From Sporosarcina gallistercoris (GTDB taxonomy: Bacteria > Bacillota > Bacilli > Bacillales_A > Planococcaceae), in contig NZ_JACSQY010000003.1 in assembly GCF_014836415.1 (NCBI RefSeq), positions 276,266 to 340,265 of the forward strand: a DNA stretch of 64,000 nucleotides. Reading direction: 5' to 3'. Every line of letters starts with the position of its first letter. Positions within the stretch are counted from its first letter, which is position 1. Shown here in pieces: positions 17,408 through 26,115 of the stretch. The translations under genes and the position numbers were made by a program. The notes beneath the pieces were generated by a model. The model had not been told where the DNA came from. It saw only the letters and a list, made by a program, of their open reading frames with translations, and made no database searches.

Positions 17408-17467
17408 TGCCTGCGTAAGAAACAATCAAGAATGTTTGAACAAAAATGACTGTTTCGTGCACAGGCA
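17408..17467. repeat. Family R palindromic repeat, good copy
   Basis: TGCCTGCG...GTGCACAGGCA ends with the typical interior: AAGAAACAATCAAGAATGTT, GAAC, AAAAATGACTGTTTC. It lies between the convergent HEPN and degV genes and may also end their transcripts. Confidence 0.75.
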
Positions 17468-17482
17468 GCGCAAAAAAATTAC

Positions 17483-18334
17483 TTACACTTCCAACCCCGC
17501 AATACCGAAACCTCCAGGACCGGAATGCGTCGAGATCATCGCGCCAGCTTCAATCCACAAACTATTCTCGAATCCTTGTTCCAGCGCAATCTCGTCGATC
17601 CGTTGTTTGATCGTCTCACTCAGACCGATTGAATAGATAAAATAGATTTGCTGTCTGTCGATATTGTATTGTTGTAGATAATCATGAAACATACTTTCAG
17701 CGACCTTTTCCATTTTCCCGCGGTATTTCCGAGTCGACATAAGCTTACCGTCCACCAATTCAATACACGGCTTGATCTTCAGCAACGCACCACCAAGATA
17801 CGCCATATTACTGACCCGTCCTCCAGCCCTCAGAAAGTCCAGGCTGCCGGGAAGGAATGCCAATCGTGACTTCGGAACCTTTGCCTTAACCATCTCCACC
17901 AGACGTTCAGGATCGATGTCAGGCTCTTTCTCGAGCAGGACAGCCGCATACATCACAACCGCAGCCAATCCCCCCGTGACATTCAACGCATCGAATACAT
18001 ATATATCCTCCATATCTTCCGCAGCCGTCAACGTATTCTGATAGGAAACAGACGCTTTGGATGTATAGCCTACATGAACGATGACACTATCAGGAAACTT
18101 CGTCCGGATAGTTTTGAAAAACTCCTGGTACTCATGCGTATTCGTCGCAGCGGTGGAAGGAATCTTTTTCGTGCGCTCATAGAAATTAAAGATGTCCTTA
18201 ACAGGCAACTGTCCGTCTAAATAGTCCGTACCATCCATGATAACGTGCATCGGTACTACGTGAATGTTGTGTTTCTTCGCCAGAGATTCGGGTAGATCGG
18301 CACCGCTTTCGGTTGTTAGGATGATTTTTTTCAC
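17483..18334 (-). CDS. DegV-family fatty-acid-binding protein
   Basis: A 283-residue DegV/FakB-type protein, which in Firmicutes holds a fatty acid for phosphorylation by FakA. Signatures: LTTESGADLPESLAKKHNIHVVPMHV at the N terminus, then a Thr-Ser-rich loop (PSTAATNTHEYQEFF), GYTSKASVSYQNT, RAGGRVSNMAYLGG and ISTHSGPGGFGIAG at the end. Start is GTG at 18334 with GGAGG nine bases upstream. It is an ordinary core gene standing among accessory genes. Confidence 0.92.
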   Translation of the reverse strand: MKKIILTTESGADLPESLAKKHNIHVVPMHVIMDGTDYLDGQLPVKDIFNFYERTKKIPSTAATNTHEYQEFFKTIRTKFPDSVIVHVGYTSKASVSYQNTLTAAEDMEDIYVFDALNVTGGLAAVVMYAAVLLEKEPDIDPERLVEMVKAKVPKSRLAFLPGSLDFLRAGGRVSNMAYLGGALLKIKPCIELVDGKLMSTRKYRGKMEKVAESMFHDYLQQYNIDRQQIYFIYSIGLSETIKQRIDEIALEQGFENSLWIEAGAMISTHSGPGGFGIAGLEV

Positions 18335-18596
18335 TGTATGTCGCCTCCAGTTTGTATTGTGTGAGGTAATGGATATAGTTTCACTATACAGGATATGTGG
18401 GTGGGGGTAGGGGATGTTTTAATTTGAAAGATGTATGAAAACAAACTTCAAAGTTCAAACAACCGCTATATTGTTTTAGAGCTATTAAATGATATGATTC
18501 TAGTAAGACATATACAATAGCGAATCTTGACGATCGGTATAAAGAAATAAAAGTTTCAAACTTCTGAATCACTCACTGACTAAGAGGTGACAAACG

Positions 18597-18797
18597 ATGA
18601 TTAAAGAGAAAATATATTTTGCGGGATATTTTTTACTGTTCCCACTGACATTCTTAATCAGTTCATTTGTATGGCGTTATGTTATGAAGGGAAAAGGGTT
18701 GGGCGAAGTAATGACCGATTCTTTGGCAATTCTAGCAATCTACTATTTCATTGTAAGTATCTTGTTCATAGGACGGATTAAACAAACACGTGAGTAG
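18597..18797 (+). CDS. Small two-helix membrane protein
   Basis: A 66-residue product with two hydrophobic helices (FAGYFLLFPLTFLISSFVW and SLAILAIYYFIVSILFIG) joined by a short charged loop (MKGKGLGEVMTD). Ribosome site AAGAGGTGA precedes the ATG by six bases. I do not recognise a family. Confidence 0.6.
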   Translation: MIKEKIYFAGYFLLFPLTFLISSFVWRYVMKGKGLGEVMTDSLAILAIYYFIVSILFIGRIKQTRE

Positions 18798-18930
18798 CAA
18801 AAAAAGATAATGGTGTGTGAAATAATCAAGAATGTATTCATTAACAAGAAAGCTTCTTAATATAGTAATCGTTTACGAATCGATGCGTCTATTAGTATCA
18901 TTAATCTAAAAAGAGTAGAGGGATCGTTGC

Positions 18931-19113
18931 ATGTCGATTTTAACGAAGTTTCTAGATTCACTAAAAACTGTAGGAAATGTGACACCCAAGACGTGCTATA
19001 TCTGTAAACGGAAGACTTCAGGAATGAACGTTTTTCGGGATAGCAGAAATCGTTCAATAAGCGTTTGTCCACTTTGTACAGAATATGCGAATAGAAGAGC
19101 ATTTCGCAAATAA
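18931..19113 (+). CDS. Small CxxC...CxxC zinc-finger-like protein
   Basis: A 60-residue basic protein with two CxxC knuckles, CYIC (residues 22-25) and CPLC (about 47-50), spaced like a zinc ribbon or treble clef, and a very basic tail (NRRAFRK). It probably binds one zinc and perhaps nucleic acid. A weak GAGGGA site precedes the ATG. The family is not recognised. It sits in a run of small orphans between degV and the PBP gene. Confidence 0.5.
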   Translation: MSILTKFLDSLKTVGNVTPKTCYICKRKTSGMNVFRDSRNRSISVCPLCTEYANRRAFRK

Positions 19114-19201
19114 GGAATCGCATTGTATGTGCACTGGCATCACTCACTGAGAATAATAGTGCATGCTTCAAAACATTTCTGCTACCACAAGGAGTATGTT
19201 T

Positions 19202-19672
19202 ATGGATACTGGTGTATTGTTTTATAAAATTTTCGAAAAGAAAGTAGTAGCTGCTGATTATATTGAGTGGGCTTTTTGTATGTTGCAAAATGGAAGGTCT
19301 ACCACCTCATTGAATGTACTTGTTTCTCTGAGAAAACCGTTAAATATTTTTGAGGTAGAGGATTATTTCAATAAGGCAATAAAGGAGCTAAATATTGCGC
19401 GGCCTACTTATGTAGAGAGTGCGAGGTATTACGTTCGTTATTTATTAAGAGAGATTGTTGAGGATTCGACTAAAGCCATGCATAATGCGTATGATATTTA
19501 CAATATTACTCGTGAACATTCCCTCGAGGAGGAACACGAGAGATGGTATGAAATCAGCGAAATGATAGATGACATGTTGTATGGGGATAATAAAAATAAC
19601 ATTATGAGAACTGATTTAATAGAAGTTATTGTTCTTGAAGCCGAGCGTCAATTGAAAACCACGCATTTTTAA
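19202..19672 (+). CDS. Hypothetical helical protein
   Basis: A 156-residue, mostly helical, soluble protein that I do not recognise. I start at ATG 19202 because AAGGAG lies seven bases upstream; earlier in-frame starts at 19163 and 19196 have no or too close a site. Visible features are a Trp/Phe-containing N-terminal helix (YIEWAFCML) and an acidic stretch EHSLEEEHERWYEISEMIDD. Base composition is AT-rich like the HEPN gene, suggesting acquisition. An R relic follows directly. Confidence 0.6.
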   Translation: MDTGVLFYKIFEKKVVAADYIEWAFCMLQNGRSTTSLNVLVSLRKPLNIFEVEDYFNKAIKELNIARPTYVESARYYVRYLLREIVEDSTKAMHNAYDIYNITREHSLEEEHERWYEISEMIDDMLYGDNKNNIMRTDLIEVIVLEAERQLKTTHF

Positions 19673-19680
19673 TTGATCAA

Positions 19681-19748
19681 GCGATGGTCTGTATAAGAAC
19701 AATCATAAATGCTTGAAGAAACGCGAAAATTTCTTGCATAGGCATCGC
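19681..19748. repeat. Family R palindromic repeat, worn copy
   Basis: GTCTGTATAAGAACAATCATAAATGCTTGAAG at the left and AAATTTCTTGCATAGGC at the right, enclosed by an extra inverted pair GCGATG / CATCGC. Confidence 0.55.
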
Positions 19749-19809
19749 AAAAAATAAGGTCATTATACATAAAAGTACAGCAAATAACATTATATAGGGA
19801 GTGGATCTG

Positions 19810-20211
19810 GTGAAAAAAATGTCTATTCTTGTTTTAATTTCACTATCTCTTTTTGGCTGTGGTGAATATTCACCTTCTAAACATGATGTGGTCAATACAC
19901 TTGGAACCATAAAGAATCTTGATCTACTTGAAAAATTCACGGAAGATGTATCAAACAATAAGGACAGTGAAGTTCGTGTGGTAAACTACACTGATGAAGG
20001 CGATCCAGTTATTCACGACTTGAAGTATTCAGATGAAAAGTTGAGTTCTAAAATTGATACAAGATTCGATGAGTTCGGAGATCACGGAGTAATAGAGGAT
20101 ACATGTAAGAGTATTGAAATAATAGAAAAAAGCGATCAAACGATTTATCAATTAAGTGGATGTGAAGTTTACAAAGAAGGACTTCCTATAACTATAATTC
20201 CAAGTGATTAA
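19810..20211 (+). CDS. DUF4362-family lipoprotein
   Basis: A 133-residue lipoprotein with an N-terminal MKKMSILVLISLSLFGCG signal and lipobox Cys. The mature part matches the DUF4362 pattern: DVVNTLGTIKNLDLLEKFTEDV, VRVVNYTDEGDPVIHDLKY, then DTCKSIE and YQLSGCE with a Cys pair. The function of the family is unknown. GTG 19810 is nine bases after AGGGA; GTG 19801 in the same frame is too close. A terminator follows. Confidence 0.78.
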   Translation: MKKMSILVLISLSLFGCGEYSPSKHDVVNTLGTIKNLDLLEKFTEDVSNNKDSEVRVVNYTDEGDPVIHDLKYSDEKLSSKIDTRFDEFGDHGVIEDTCKSIEIIEKSDQTIYQLSGCEVYKEGLPITIIPSD

Positions 20212-20230
20212 TACCGATAATTTCCATAAT

Positions 20231-20266
20231 GAAAAGCAGCCTACTGTAACAGGTGGGCTGTTTCTT
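20231..20266 (+). terminator. Terminator after the DUF4362 lipoprotein
   Basis: AGCAGCCTAC and GGTGGGCTGTT pair around TGTAACA, followed by TTTCTTTTT. Confidence 0.75.
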
Positions 20267-20383
20267 TTTATCTAGGTCAAGGCATCTAAGAACGGGCGGC
20301 CTGCCTTCCTGGTCTACTAAAGGGACGTAAAGGGAAGAATGCCCCTATCACTCCCTTAGTATCCAGTTTGTATCTAGCTGTAA

Positions 20384-20420
20384 GTACCTGCGTGAAAAAC
20401 AATCATTCATGTTTGTTTCT
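20384..20420. repeat. Family R left half
   Basis: GTACCTGCGTGAAAAACAAT followed by CATTCATGTTTG is a left half of R; the right half is replaced by other sequence (CTCACAAAGG). Confidence 0.45.
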
Positions 20421-20558
20421 CACAAAGGTTTTTTATTCTTACACTCATATGAAACCCCCGTGGAAGTTAGACCTCGCAACTTTCAAAACCCACCTTTCGT
20501 CAATTGTATGCTGTCCACTTCTAATAAAACTACACAGTTAAAAAGCAGGAGAATCTAT

Positions 20559-22607
20559 ATGAAAAGATCTGAATATAAAAAACAACATAAGAAAGCAAGG
20601 AAAAAGAAAAGCAGCCTGAAGAAAAAGGTCATCCGTTTCGTAAGTATCGGTATTGTGCTTGCCGTCGTTTCTGTACTACTTGTACTGAATCTCTTCATCA
20701 CATTTAGTGATGTCAGTGAACTCGAAGGACCTGCACCTCGATCGACGGTTATTTACGATCCGAACGGAGATGTGATCAGCAAGGTTTCAAATTCGAAAAT
20801 AGAAGGTGTTTCGATCGATCAGATTCCGAATACGCTGGTTGAAGCTGTCATTTCCGTAGAAGATCAACGGTTCTACGAACATCACGGTATGAATTATTTG
20901 AGGATGGGGCGCGCCTTAGTCGAGAATGCGTTCAAAGGAAAGATCGTGTCAGGGGGCAGTACGATTACGCAGCAGCTTGCGAAAAATGTGTTTTTGACGC
21001 AGGAGCGTACGTTCTCGCGTAAATTTAAGGAGCTGATCTTTGCAAAGAAAATTGAACGGACGTTTTCGAAAGAGGAGATCATGGAACGTTACTTGAACTA
21101 TATCTATTTCGGCAACGGGGCGTGGGGTGTCCAACGTGCGGCACAGACGTATTTTGGCAAAGATGTCAGTGAATTGACGTTAAGCGAATCTGCAACAATC
21201 GCAGGAATTATTAAAGCTCCATCAAATTTATCGCCTACAAAAAATATGGAAAAGTCGGTGAAGCGACGCAATCTGGTGTTGTCGCTGATGTTGCGTGAAC
21301 AGTACATTAGTCAGGAAGAATATGATGAAGCAGTTGGACAGAAGCTGGTACTGTCTGATTCGACAGTGCCACGAAACGAAATGAACTATCCGTATTATAT
21401 CGATCGTGTAGTAGACGAGGCGGTGAATACGTATGAGTTGACGAGGGATGAAGTGCTGTCCGGTGGATTGCATATTACGACAGCAATCAATCCAGTCGTC
21501 CAGAATGCGCTTGAAGACGTGTATGCGGATGACAGATATTTTCCGAAGAGCACTCCAGATCAGCTTTTGCAGAGTGCCTCTGTTTTCATAAATCCTAAAA
21601 CGGGCGGAATCCTCGCATTAGTCGGTGGGAGAGGAGAATATACGCAAGGACGCTTCAACAATGCGACCAATCTCATCCGGCAGCCCGGATCTGCGCTAAA
21701 GCCGCTTGCCGTCTATACTCCGGCACTTGAGAACGGGTACCATATGTCGGATTTACTTGTGGATGAACCGATAGATATGGATGGCTACTCCCCGAAAAAC
21801 ATTGATCAGCAATACAGAGGGGAAGTCTCCATGTACGATGCGCTTACCCATTCGTATAATATCCCTCCCGTCTGGCTGTTGGATCAGATCGGCATCCAAG
21901 ACGGCGTGAGTGCGGTGGAACGGTTTGGGATTTCATTGACAAAAAATGACCGTACACTTGGATTGGCGCTCGGATGGCTGGACAAAGGAACCTCTCCTTT
22001 ACGGATGGCACAAGCGTTTTCCGCGTTTGCGAATGATGGCGTGATGGAAGAATCCCATGCGATTACAGAAATTAAAGATTCGGAAGGAAAAGTGCTCGGA
22101 AAGTGGCAGGGAGAGTCCGTGCAGGTGACAGATGCGGAAGTTGCCGAGCAAATGACGTATATGTTACAAGGAGCTGTAGAGGAAGGGACTGCGAACAAAG
22201 CACAGATTTCCGGTATGGACGTAGCGGGGAAGACGGGCACCACACAGCTCCCGTTTGAAGGAGTGGAAGGTTCCAAAGATCACTGGTTCGTCGGTTATAC
22301 ACCAGACATTGCCGGTGCGGTCTGGCTCGGTTATGATAAAACTGATGCCGACCATTATTTAACCTCTACCAGCAGCTCTACCGCACCCCCCATTTTCGCG
22401 CAGGTTGTTTCACAATCAGCCAGTGAATACTCTACGAAGAACTTTGATTTGTCGTTAATTGAGGATGATATAAAAGAACTGAAGAAGCAGAAGAAAAAGA
22501 CGAAGGAAGAAAGAGAAAAGAAAGAGAAGAAAAAAGAAAAAGACGAGAAGAGAAAAGAGTTCTGGGAGAGTATTGAAAAGTGGGGACAGAAGTGGTTTAA
22601 CGAGTAA
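20559..22607 (+). CDS. Class A penicillin-binding protein (transglycosylase/transpeptidase)
   Basis: A 682-residue bifunctional peptidoglycan synthase. A Lys-rich cytoplasmic head and one membrane helix (about residues 26-48) are followed by a GT51 domain with [36 protein letters not shown] and [11 protein letters not shown]. The transpeptidase domain has SxxK in RQPGSALKP, SxN in HSYNIPP and KTG in GKTGTTQ. The tail is a Lys/Glu-rich stretch of about 50 residues. It resembles the PbpF/PbpG/PBP2d group of Bacillales. ATG 20559 is preceded by AGGAG; the frame opens far upstream (20409), but that part has no PBP features. All catalytic residues are intact. Confidence 0.92.
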   Translation: MKRSEYKKQHKKARKKKSSLKKKVIRFVSIGIVLAVVSVLLVLNLFITFSDVSELEGPAPRSTVIYDPNGDVISKVSNSKIEGVSIDQIPNTLVEAVISVEDQRFYEHHGMNYLRMGRALVENAFKGKIVSGGSTITQQLAKNVFLTQERTFSRKFKELIFAKKIERTFSKEEIMERYLNYIYFGNGAWGVQRAAQTYFGKDVSELTLSESATIAGIIKAPSNLSPTKNMEKSVKRRNLVLSLMLREQYISQEEYDEAVGQKLVLSDSTVPRNEMNYPYYIDRVVDEAVNTYELTRDEVLSGGLHITTAINPVVQNALEDVYADDRYFPKSTPDQLLQSASVFINPKTGGILALVGGRGEYTQGRFNNATNLIRQPGSALKPLAVYTPALENGYHMSDLLVDEPIDMDGYSPKNIDQQYRGEVSMYDALTHSYNIPPVWLLDQIGIQDGVSAVERFGISLTKNDRTLGLALGWLDKGTSPLRMAQAFSAFANDGVMEESHAITEIKDSEGKVLGKWQGESVQVTDAEVAEQMTYMLQGAVEEGTANKAQISGMDVAGKTGTTQLPFEGVEGSKDHWFVGYTPDIAGAVWLGYDKTDADHYLTSTSSSTAPPIFAQVVSQSASEYSTKNFDLSLIEDDIKELKKQKKKTKEEREKKEKKKEKDEKRKEFWESIEKWGQKWFNE

Positions 22608-22613
22608 TGCGAG

Positions 22614-22693
22614 GTACCTGTGTGAGAAACTATCGTGTTAGTTTGAACAATCATGACAATTTAAACACTCACGTTAGTTTTGTACACAGGTAC
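22614..22693. repeat. Family R palindromic repeat, longest copy with perfect ends
   Basis: An 80-bp copy with perfect GTACCTGTGT / ACACAGGTAC ends, starting seven bases after the PBP stop. Its right end is exactly where the mazF fragment loses its family sequence, and its interior supplies the in-frame stop for that fragment. It contains an extra 18 bases in the centre compared with the usual 60-bp form. Confidence 0.8.
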
Positions 22694-22822
22694 TTCAAAA
22701 ACGGGTAATCGGTCAAACGACGACAAAACAATTGCAGTTCTTCTTCCGGCTTGCTCGTTGCTTGCTTGCGGATTGAAACTGATGACGATGAAGTCGCCTC
22801 TTCCGGGAATAGGTACCGACAT
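22694..22822 (-). pseudogene. mazF-like toxin fragment, 3' truncated at an R repeat
   Basis: From ATG 22822 the minus strand reads SVPIPGRGDFIVISFNPQ, then ASNEQAGRRTAIVLSS: the N terminus of a MazF/PemK endoribonuclease (the RGDIVWxxFNPQxGxEQAGRRPAxVLS pattern). After about 37 residues the similarity stops, and the frame runs into the R repeat, ending at a TAA at 22661-22663. The remaining two thirds, with the core of the RNase fold, are gone. The start overlaps the antitoxin stop as TAATG. Confidence 0.75.
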
Positions 22823-23073
22823 TACATCAACTCATGTCCTTTACTTACGAAATCGATTTCCGTATGACGATTCTCGATTGTGATCTGTGATAACAATTCT
22901 TCAAGCGAATATTTCTTTTAAGGTTTTTTGGTTTTTAACGTAATCGTATTTTCATTCTCGAATACCTGCATTTCAAGTTCAGAGCCTGCTCCAATTCCGA
23001 TACGGTCTACAGCTTCTTTTGGGATCCGGATTCCTAAACTGTTCCCCCATTTTTGAACGGCGATTGTGGACAT
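22822..23073 (-). pseudogene. mazE-like antitoxin with in-frame stop
   Basis: From ATG 23073 the minus strand encodes STIAVQKWGNSLGIRIPKE, a SpoVT/AbrB-type MazE antitoxin, to KTKKP. There a TAA (22918-22920) interrupts the frame. In the same frame the typical antitoxin tail continues, KKYSLEELLSQITIENRHTEIDF, to a TAA that overlaps the mazF start (TAATG). So one nonsense change has cut the toxin-binding tail from an otherwise recognisable 83-codon gene. With the toxin already truncated, loss of the antitoxin would be harmless. Confidence 0.8.
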
Positions 23074-23198
23074 GAAATCTATCCCTTTACGTTGCTTTTG
23101 GGGAGTTTGTTTACGCTTATTATCATCTCCGAGCTGATTTTTTTATACATTGTAGCTACATGAGAAGTAGATTCGATTCAACATCTGTTATCCATAGG

Positions 23199-23246
23199 TG
23201 CCTGTATGGTAAACAATCCTAAATGTTCAACCAAAAGCGATTGGTA
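23199..23246. repeat. Family R relic
   Basis: GTGCCTGTATGGTAAACAAT, then AAATGTTCAACC, AAAGCGATTGGTAC. The left part matches R; the right end is shortened. Confidence 0.4.
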
Positions 23247-23427
23247 CTTACTTAAGCATCTGTATCTGCTAAAAGTCTATCTATTTCGATTCGGAGTGCA
23301 TTTTTATAAAATAATCGAATTTATGCTATTTAACTCCACACATTTTATAATATGTTGTCTGAGTTAGTCTCTCACACCTTCTGCACGAATTTGATTGAGA
23401 TTCAAATGAACGATACCCTTCAAACAT

Positions 23428-24402
23428 TCACCGAACATCCTCCTCCAGCCGTTTATGCCATTTCCCTTTTAACCTGCTGTCATAATAAGCCCAGATCACA
23501 AATCCGCTGACCGCTAAAAACGAGCCATAGACGAGCATCTCCCACGTGAGCATTGCCTGGAAGACGTCCTGGACGGAAGTGCCGCGGACAAATAGATCGT
23601 AAGGATTGGAAGAATTATAGGTGATGGGCAGTCGGTCGCCGATGTCGTAATCAGCATAGGTATGACGGGTCACATCTTTGATGACCTGAATCGTATCGCC
23701 ATTCTGATCATCGAATGCGACAGTGAATTCATAAGTGGAGTCTTCATATTTCCGGTAGGTGACATCCGAATACTTGTCGAAAATCGTCGCTTCCGCTTCT
23801 GTCTTCCCGACAGGCATCATTTTCCGGAATAGATTGAGGAGGAAGCGGCTCGCTAAAAAGAGGAAGAGGAGGACAATGACCCCGGCAACTCTCCAGCCAG
23901 TTTCTTTCTGCTTCCTGTTCTTTTTGCGCTTTTTGCGTTTCTTCTTTACATAGCGCTTGTATGCGGCCTTCTGTTCTGCCTGCTCAATTGCAGGGATGGA
24001 CAAGATCGTGGCAACCAGGCAGCAGAACGCTAAAAATCCAAGTACACCGATACCCACCAGATAGAACAAGCTGTCCATCAGGATATCGCGGCTCGTTGAA
24101 AAACCCGTCGATCCGGTGGCATAGCCCTCTATTTCATCCCCAAGGGTGAGTTCTGTCATCTGTTTCTTTGAGATGCGGTACAGTTCTTCTGACGGTGTTC
24201 CGTCCGGCTGCTCGATTTTCGCATAATAAGCGGGCGGGGTGAGCAGGCTTTTTGAACCGACTACGCTTGCGACCGTCTCTGTTTTCGGCTCTGCGTCCAA
24301 AAGGTCATACTCGTCGATATACGACGATGTGAGAGCCCATGTCAGCAGGCTGAAAAAAATCGTGATGGCGGCCATTCCGATAAGTTCCTTGAACGTTTCC
24401 AT
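23428..24402 (-). CDS. DUF3592-like membrane protein
   Basis: A 324-residue protein with four predicted membrane helices (near residues 8-27, 112-135, 170-192 and 287-307). Between them lie two similar soluble parts that each read like a DUF3592 unit: residues 40-105 (TVASVVGSKSL, GDEIEGYATGS) and 205-275 (FTVAFDDQNGDTIQVI, YDIGDRLPITYNSSNPYD). A very basic Lys/Arg stretch (residues 148-166) should face the cytoplasm. Such proteins have no known role. ATG 24402 follows GGGAGTG at about six bases. Complete, with no obvious partner. Confidence 0.65.
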   Translation of the reverse strand: METFKELIGMAAITIFFSLLTWALTSSYIDEYDLLDAEPKTETVASVVGSKSLLTPPAYYAKIEQPDGTPSEELYRISKKQMTELTLGDEIEGYATGSTGFSTSRDILMDSLFYLVGIGVLGFLAFCCLVATILSIPAIEQAEQKAAYKRYVKKKRKKRKKNRKQKETGWRVAGVIVLLFLFLASRFLLNLFRKMMPVGKTEAEATIFDKYSDVTYRKYEDSTYEFTVAFDDQNGDTIQVIKDVTRHTYADYDIGDRLPITYNSSNPYDLFVRGTSVQDVFQAMLTWEMLVYGSFLAVSGFVIWAYYDSRLKGKWHKRLEEDVR

Positions 24403-24660
24403 TTACGACACTCCCGTGGATTCATTGCTTTCATCATATCCAAACGTATACAGAAAGAGCAATATGTATTGAACAGGAGACAATTTGAAGTTTGTCTTCC
24501 TAAGTGTTTCATGCACTTGCCAATTTTTAACTACCTGCATTATCAAGAAGTTGCTTCTTTGTCTCATTATCTTAGTAATAAATCAAGATGAAAAAGCATG
24601 GGTTCTATAAATAAAATTGTTACCAATTATCATTCTGTGGATGAAGCTTCCTGCCATTAA

Positions 24661-24702
24661 AAGACTGCCTCTGCGCCAATTTATCGGAGGGCAGTCTTTT
24701 CG
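24661..24702. terminator. Bidirectional terminator-like hairpin
   Basis: AAGACTGCCTC / GAGGGCAGTCTT stem, with a T-run on both strands. It lies just after the truncated NERD gene on the minus strand. Confidence 0.75.
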
Positions 24703-24713
24703 CTGTTTGAAGG

Positions 24714-24953
24714 TTACGGTAGTCGGTCGACATGGATAATGAAAGCAATAAATACCTTTATATAGTCTTTCACTTCTAGAACGACAAGTCCGAGGTCTGG
24801 TCCAATAATGACGAAGTCCGGACGTTTACCACGGATCTCGGGTTCATAGTACACAATATAATCATCAGGCAAGTACGTTTTTAGTGAATGGAACAGCTGT
24901 CGCTCCCCGGCAGTTGACGTTGTCCGGATAGTCTCCGGAATCGTATAGGCCAT
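24714..24953 (-). pseudogene. Truncated NERD-domain protein
   Basis: The first 63 of 79 codons read like the N terminus of a NERD nuclease-helicase protein: AYTIPETIRTTSTAGERQLF, LPDDYIVYYEPEIRGKRPDF, IGPDLGLVVLEVKD. Intact relatives run for several hundred residues into a UvrD-like helicase. Here the sequence changes right after the catalytic EVK motif and stops 16 codons later, next to a terminator. A deletion has probably fused the start of the gene to its downstream flank. GAGGAGG stands upstream of the ATG. Confidence 0.7.
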
Positions 24954-25142
24954 TTGATAACCTCCTCTTGCATGCTTATCTCGAGTATACTATGAAATAG
25001 GGGAAACATGGGAAAATGTGTTGAGAATAGTAGAACTTTTACGATAAATGGAGAGGTCTGGTGTAATAATCGTAATGGATAGCGTCATCGTATTGGAAGG
25101 ACTGGCAGACAAAACATGCAGTTAAAAATAGGAGATGAGGGA

Positions 25143-25769
25143 ATGAACGTGAAAAAAAGTTATTTAGTTGCTGTGCTACTAGCAGCAATCATCTTCATAT
25201 CTGTTCTAGTCATTGATAATAGTGATGATACGGATCCCGACTCCGGGAGTACGATTGAACACGTGGCTCTTTCAGGACCAGGCGAAATATCCGACTATAC
25301 GGATCCGCCGGATTTGACTGAACATCAAGTGGCATTGAACGATCTATACGTGAAGATCCCTAATCAGAAAAGAGATGTGGAACTGACGAAGAGAACAACG
25401 GACAACTACATCATCGTAGACATTAGTGACAAAGAAACCGGTGAGTTGTTATACACATATGGTGAGTCGAGTGGTCACGAGAAAGAGAAGCTGGTGTTCC
25501 GGGAAATCCCGACGAAAGAGGGCATGGTTCTCTTGCAGATGGTAGTGATTTTGGATCCAATGGACCGGTTAATCAGTACGGTCGTTGATACAACAGTCGT
25601 CTATGACCCCAAACCTGATGAAGTTGAAACGGAAGCGATCGATTACGGTTCAAGGTCAGGAGAGTTTCCAGCCGAAAACGTTGAAGTGCTGGCGAATCTC
25701 AATATGAAATGGGGAAATGAAAGACAGAATTTATACGAAGGCTATGAAGTTGGTGTCATTGGAGAATAA
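25143..25769 (+). CDS. Membrane-anchored extracytoplasmic protein of unknown function
   Basis: A 208-residue protein with one N-terminal helix (SYLVAVLLAAIIFISVLVI), then an acidic linker (DNSDDTDPDSGST) and a beta-rich domain facing outside (LYVKIPNQKRDVELTKRT, YIIVDISDKETGELLYTYGE). I start at ATG 25143, eight bases after AGGAG, rather than at 25116. I do not recognise a family. The R copy that follows probably serves as the terminator. Confidence 0.65.
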   Translation: MNVKKSYLVAVLLAAIIFISVLVIDNSDDTDPDSGSTIEHVALSGPGEISDYTDPPDLTEHQVALNDLYVKIPNQKRDVELTKRTTDNYIIVDISDKETGELLYTYGESSGHEKEKLVFREIPTKEGMVLLQMVVILDPMDRLISTVVDTTVVYDPKPDEVETEAIDYGSRSGEFPAENVEVLANLNMKWGNERQNLYEGYEVGVIGE

Positions 25770-25790
25770 CGGTTCAGAAAATTTGAAGTT

Positions 25791-25849
25791 CACCTGTTCC
25801 CAAACGATCATGGAAGTTCGTCCAAACACGATCGTTTGGTGCACAGGTG
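25791..25849. repeat. Family R palindromic repeat with compensated stem
   Basis: CACCTGTTCCCAAACGATCA at the left pairs with CGATCGTTTGGTGCACAGGTG at the right. CCAAACGATC / GATCGTTTGG is a perfect inner stem, while the sequence differs from other copies. It is followed by GCGTTTTTTATG, so it can act as a terminator for the gene ending at 25769. Confidence 0.7.
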
Positions 25850-25906
25850 CGTTTTTTATGTCGGTGCATAACATGTAAAATGGAATTCATCGTATATGCG
25901 TGAATC

Positions 25907-25947
25907 GTCCAGACCTGTTGAGAGTCAAAACAGGTCTGGACTTTTTT
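25907..25947 (+). terminator. Family T hairpin, copy 2
   Basis: GTCCAGACCTGTT / AACAGGTCTGGAC, a perfect 13-pair stem, followed by six T residues. No intact gene ends immediately before it. Confidence 0.8.
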
Positions 25948-26027
25948 GGTATTGATATGCACTGTGAAACACTCATGACTGTAAAAGCTGACCAGGAAGT
26001 GTAGCGCGCAGATATCTTTCACGAAAC

Positions 26028-26069
26028 TTGAGATACATCAAGGTTCCAAATCATACTCCGTTTTATACT
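26028..26069 (+). promoter_or_regulatory. FNR/CRP-type box and promoter of the metal-transport operon
   Basis: TTGAGATACATCAA at 26028-26041 fits the FNR/CRP consensus TTGAT-N4-ATCAA with one mismatch. TATACT at 26064-26069 is a likely -10. A start about seven bases later would place the box centre at -41.5, the class II activator position, and there is no good -35. The operon itself ends in a Crp/Fnr gene. Confidence 0.65.
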
Positions 26070-26115
26070 AAAGGTGGAAATAACGTACACAACAAAAAAG
26101 AGGAGGATGAAAAAG

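Noticed and set aside
18811..18865. A further R copy after the small membrane protein gene
   Set aside because: GTGTGTGAAATAATCAAGAATG resembles the left half, but the right half does not fit; too degraded to count.
23428..24149. Plus-strand frames opposite the DUF3592-like gene
   Set aside because: Basic, low-complexity shadows of the minus-strand membrane protein without ribosome sites.
14510..25849. R repeats as a CRISPR array
   Set aside because: The copies are irregularly spaced, lie between genes kilobases apart, are palindromic over their whole length and have no uniform spacers or cas genes.
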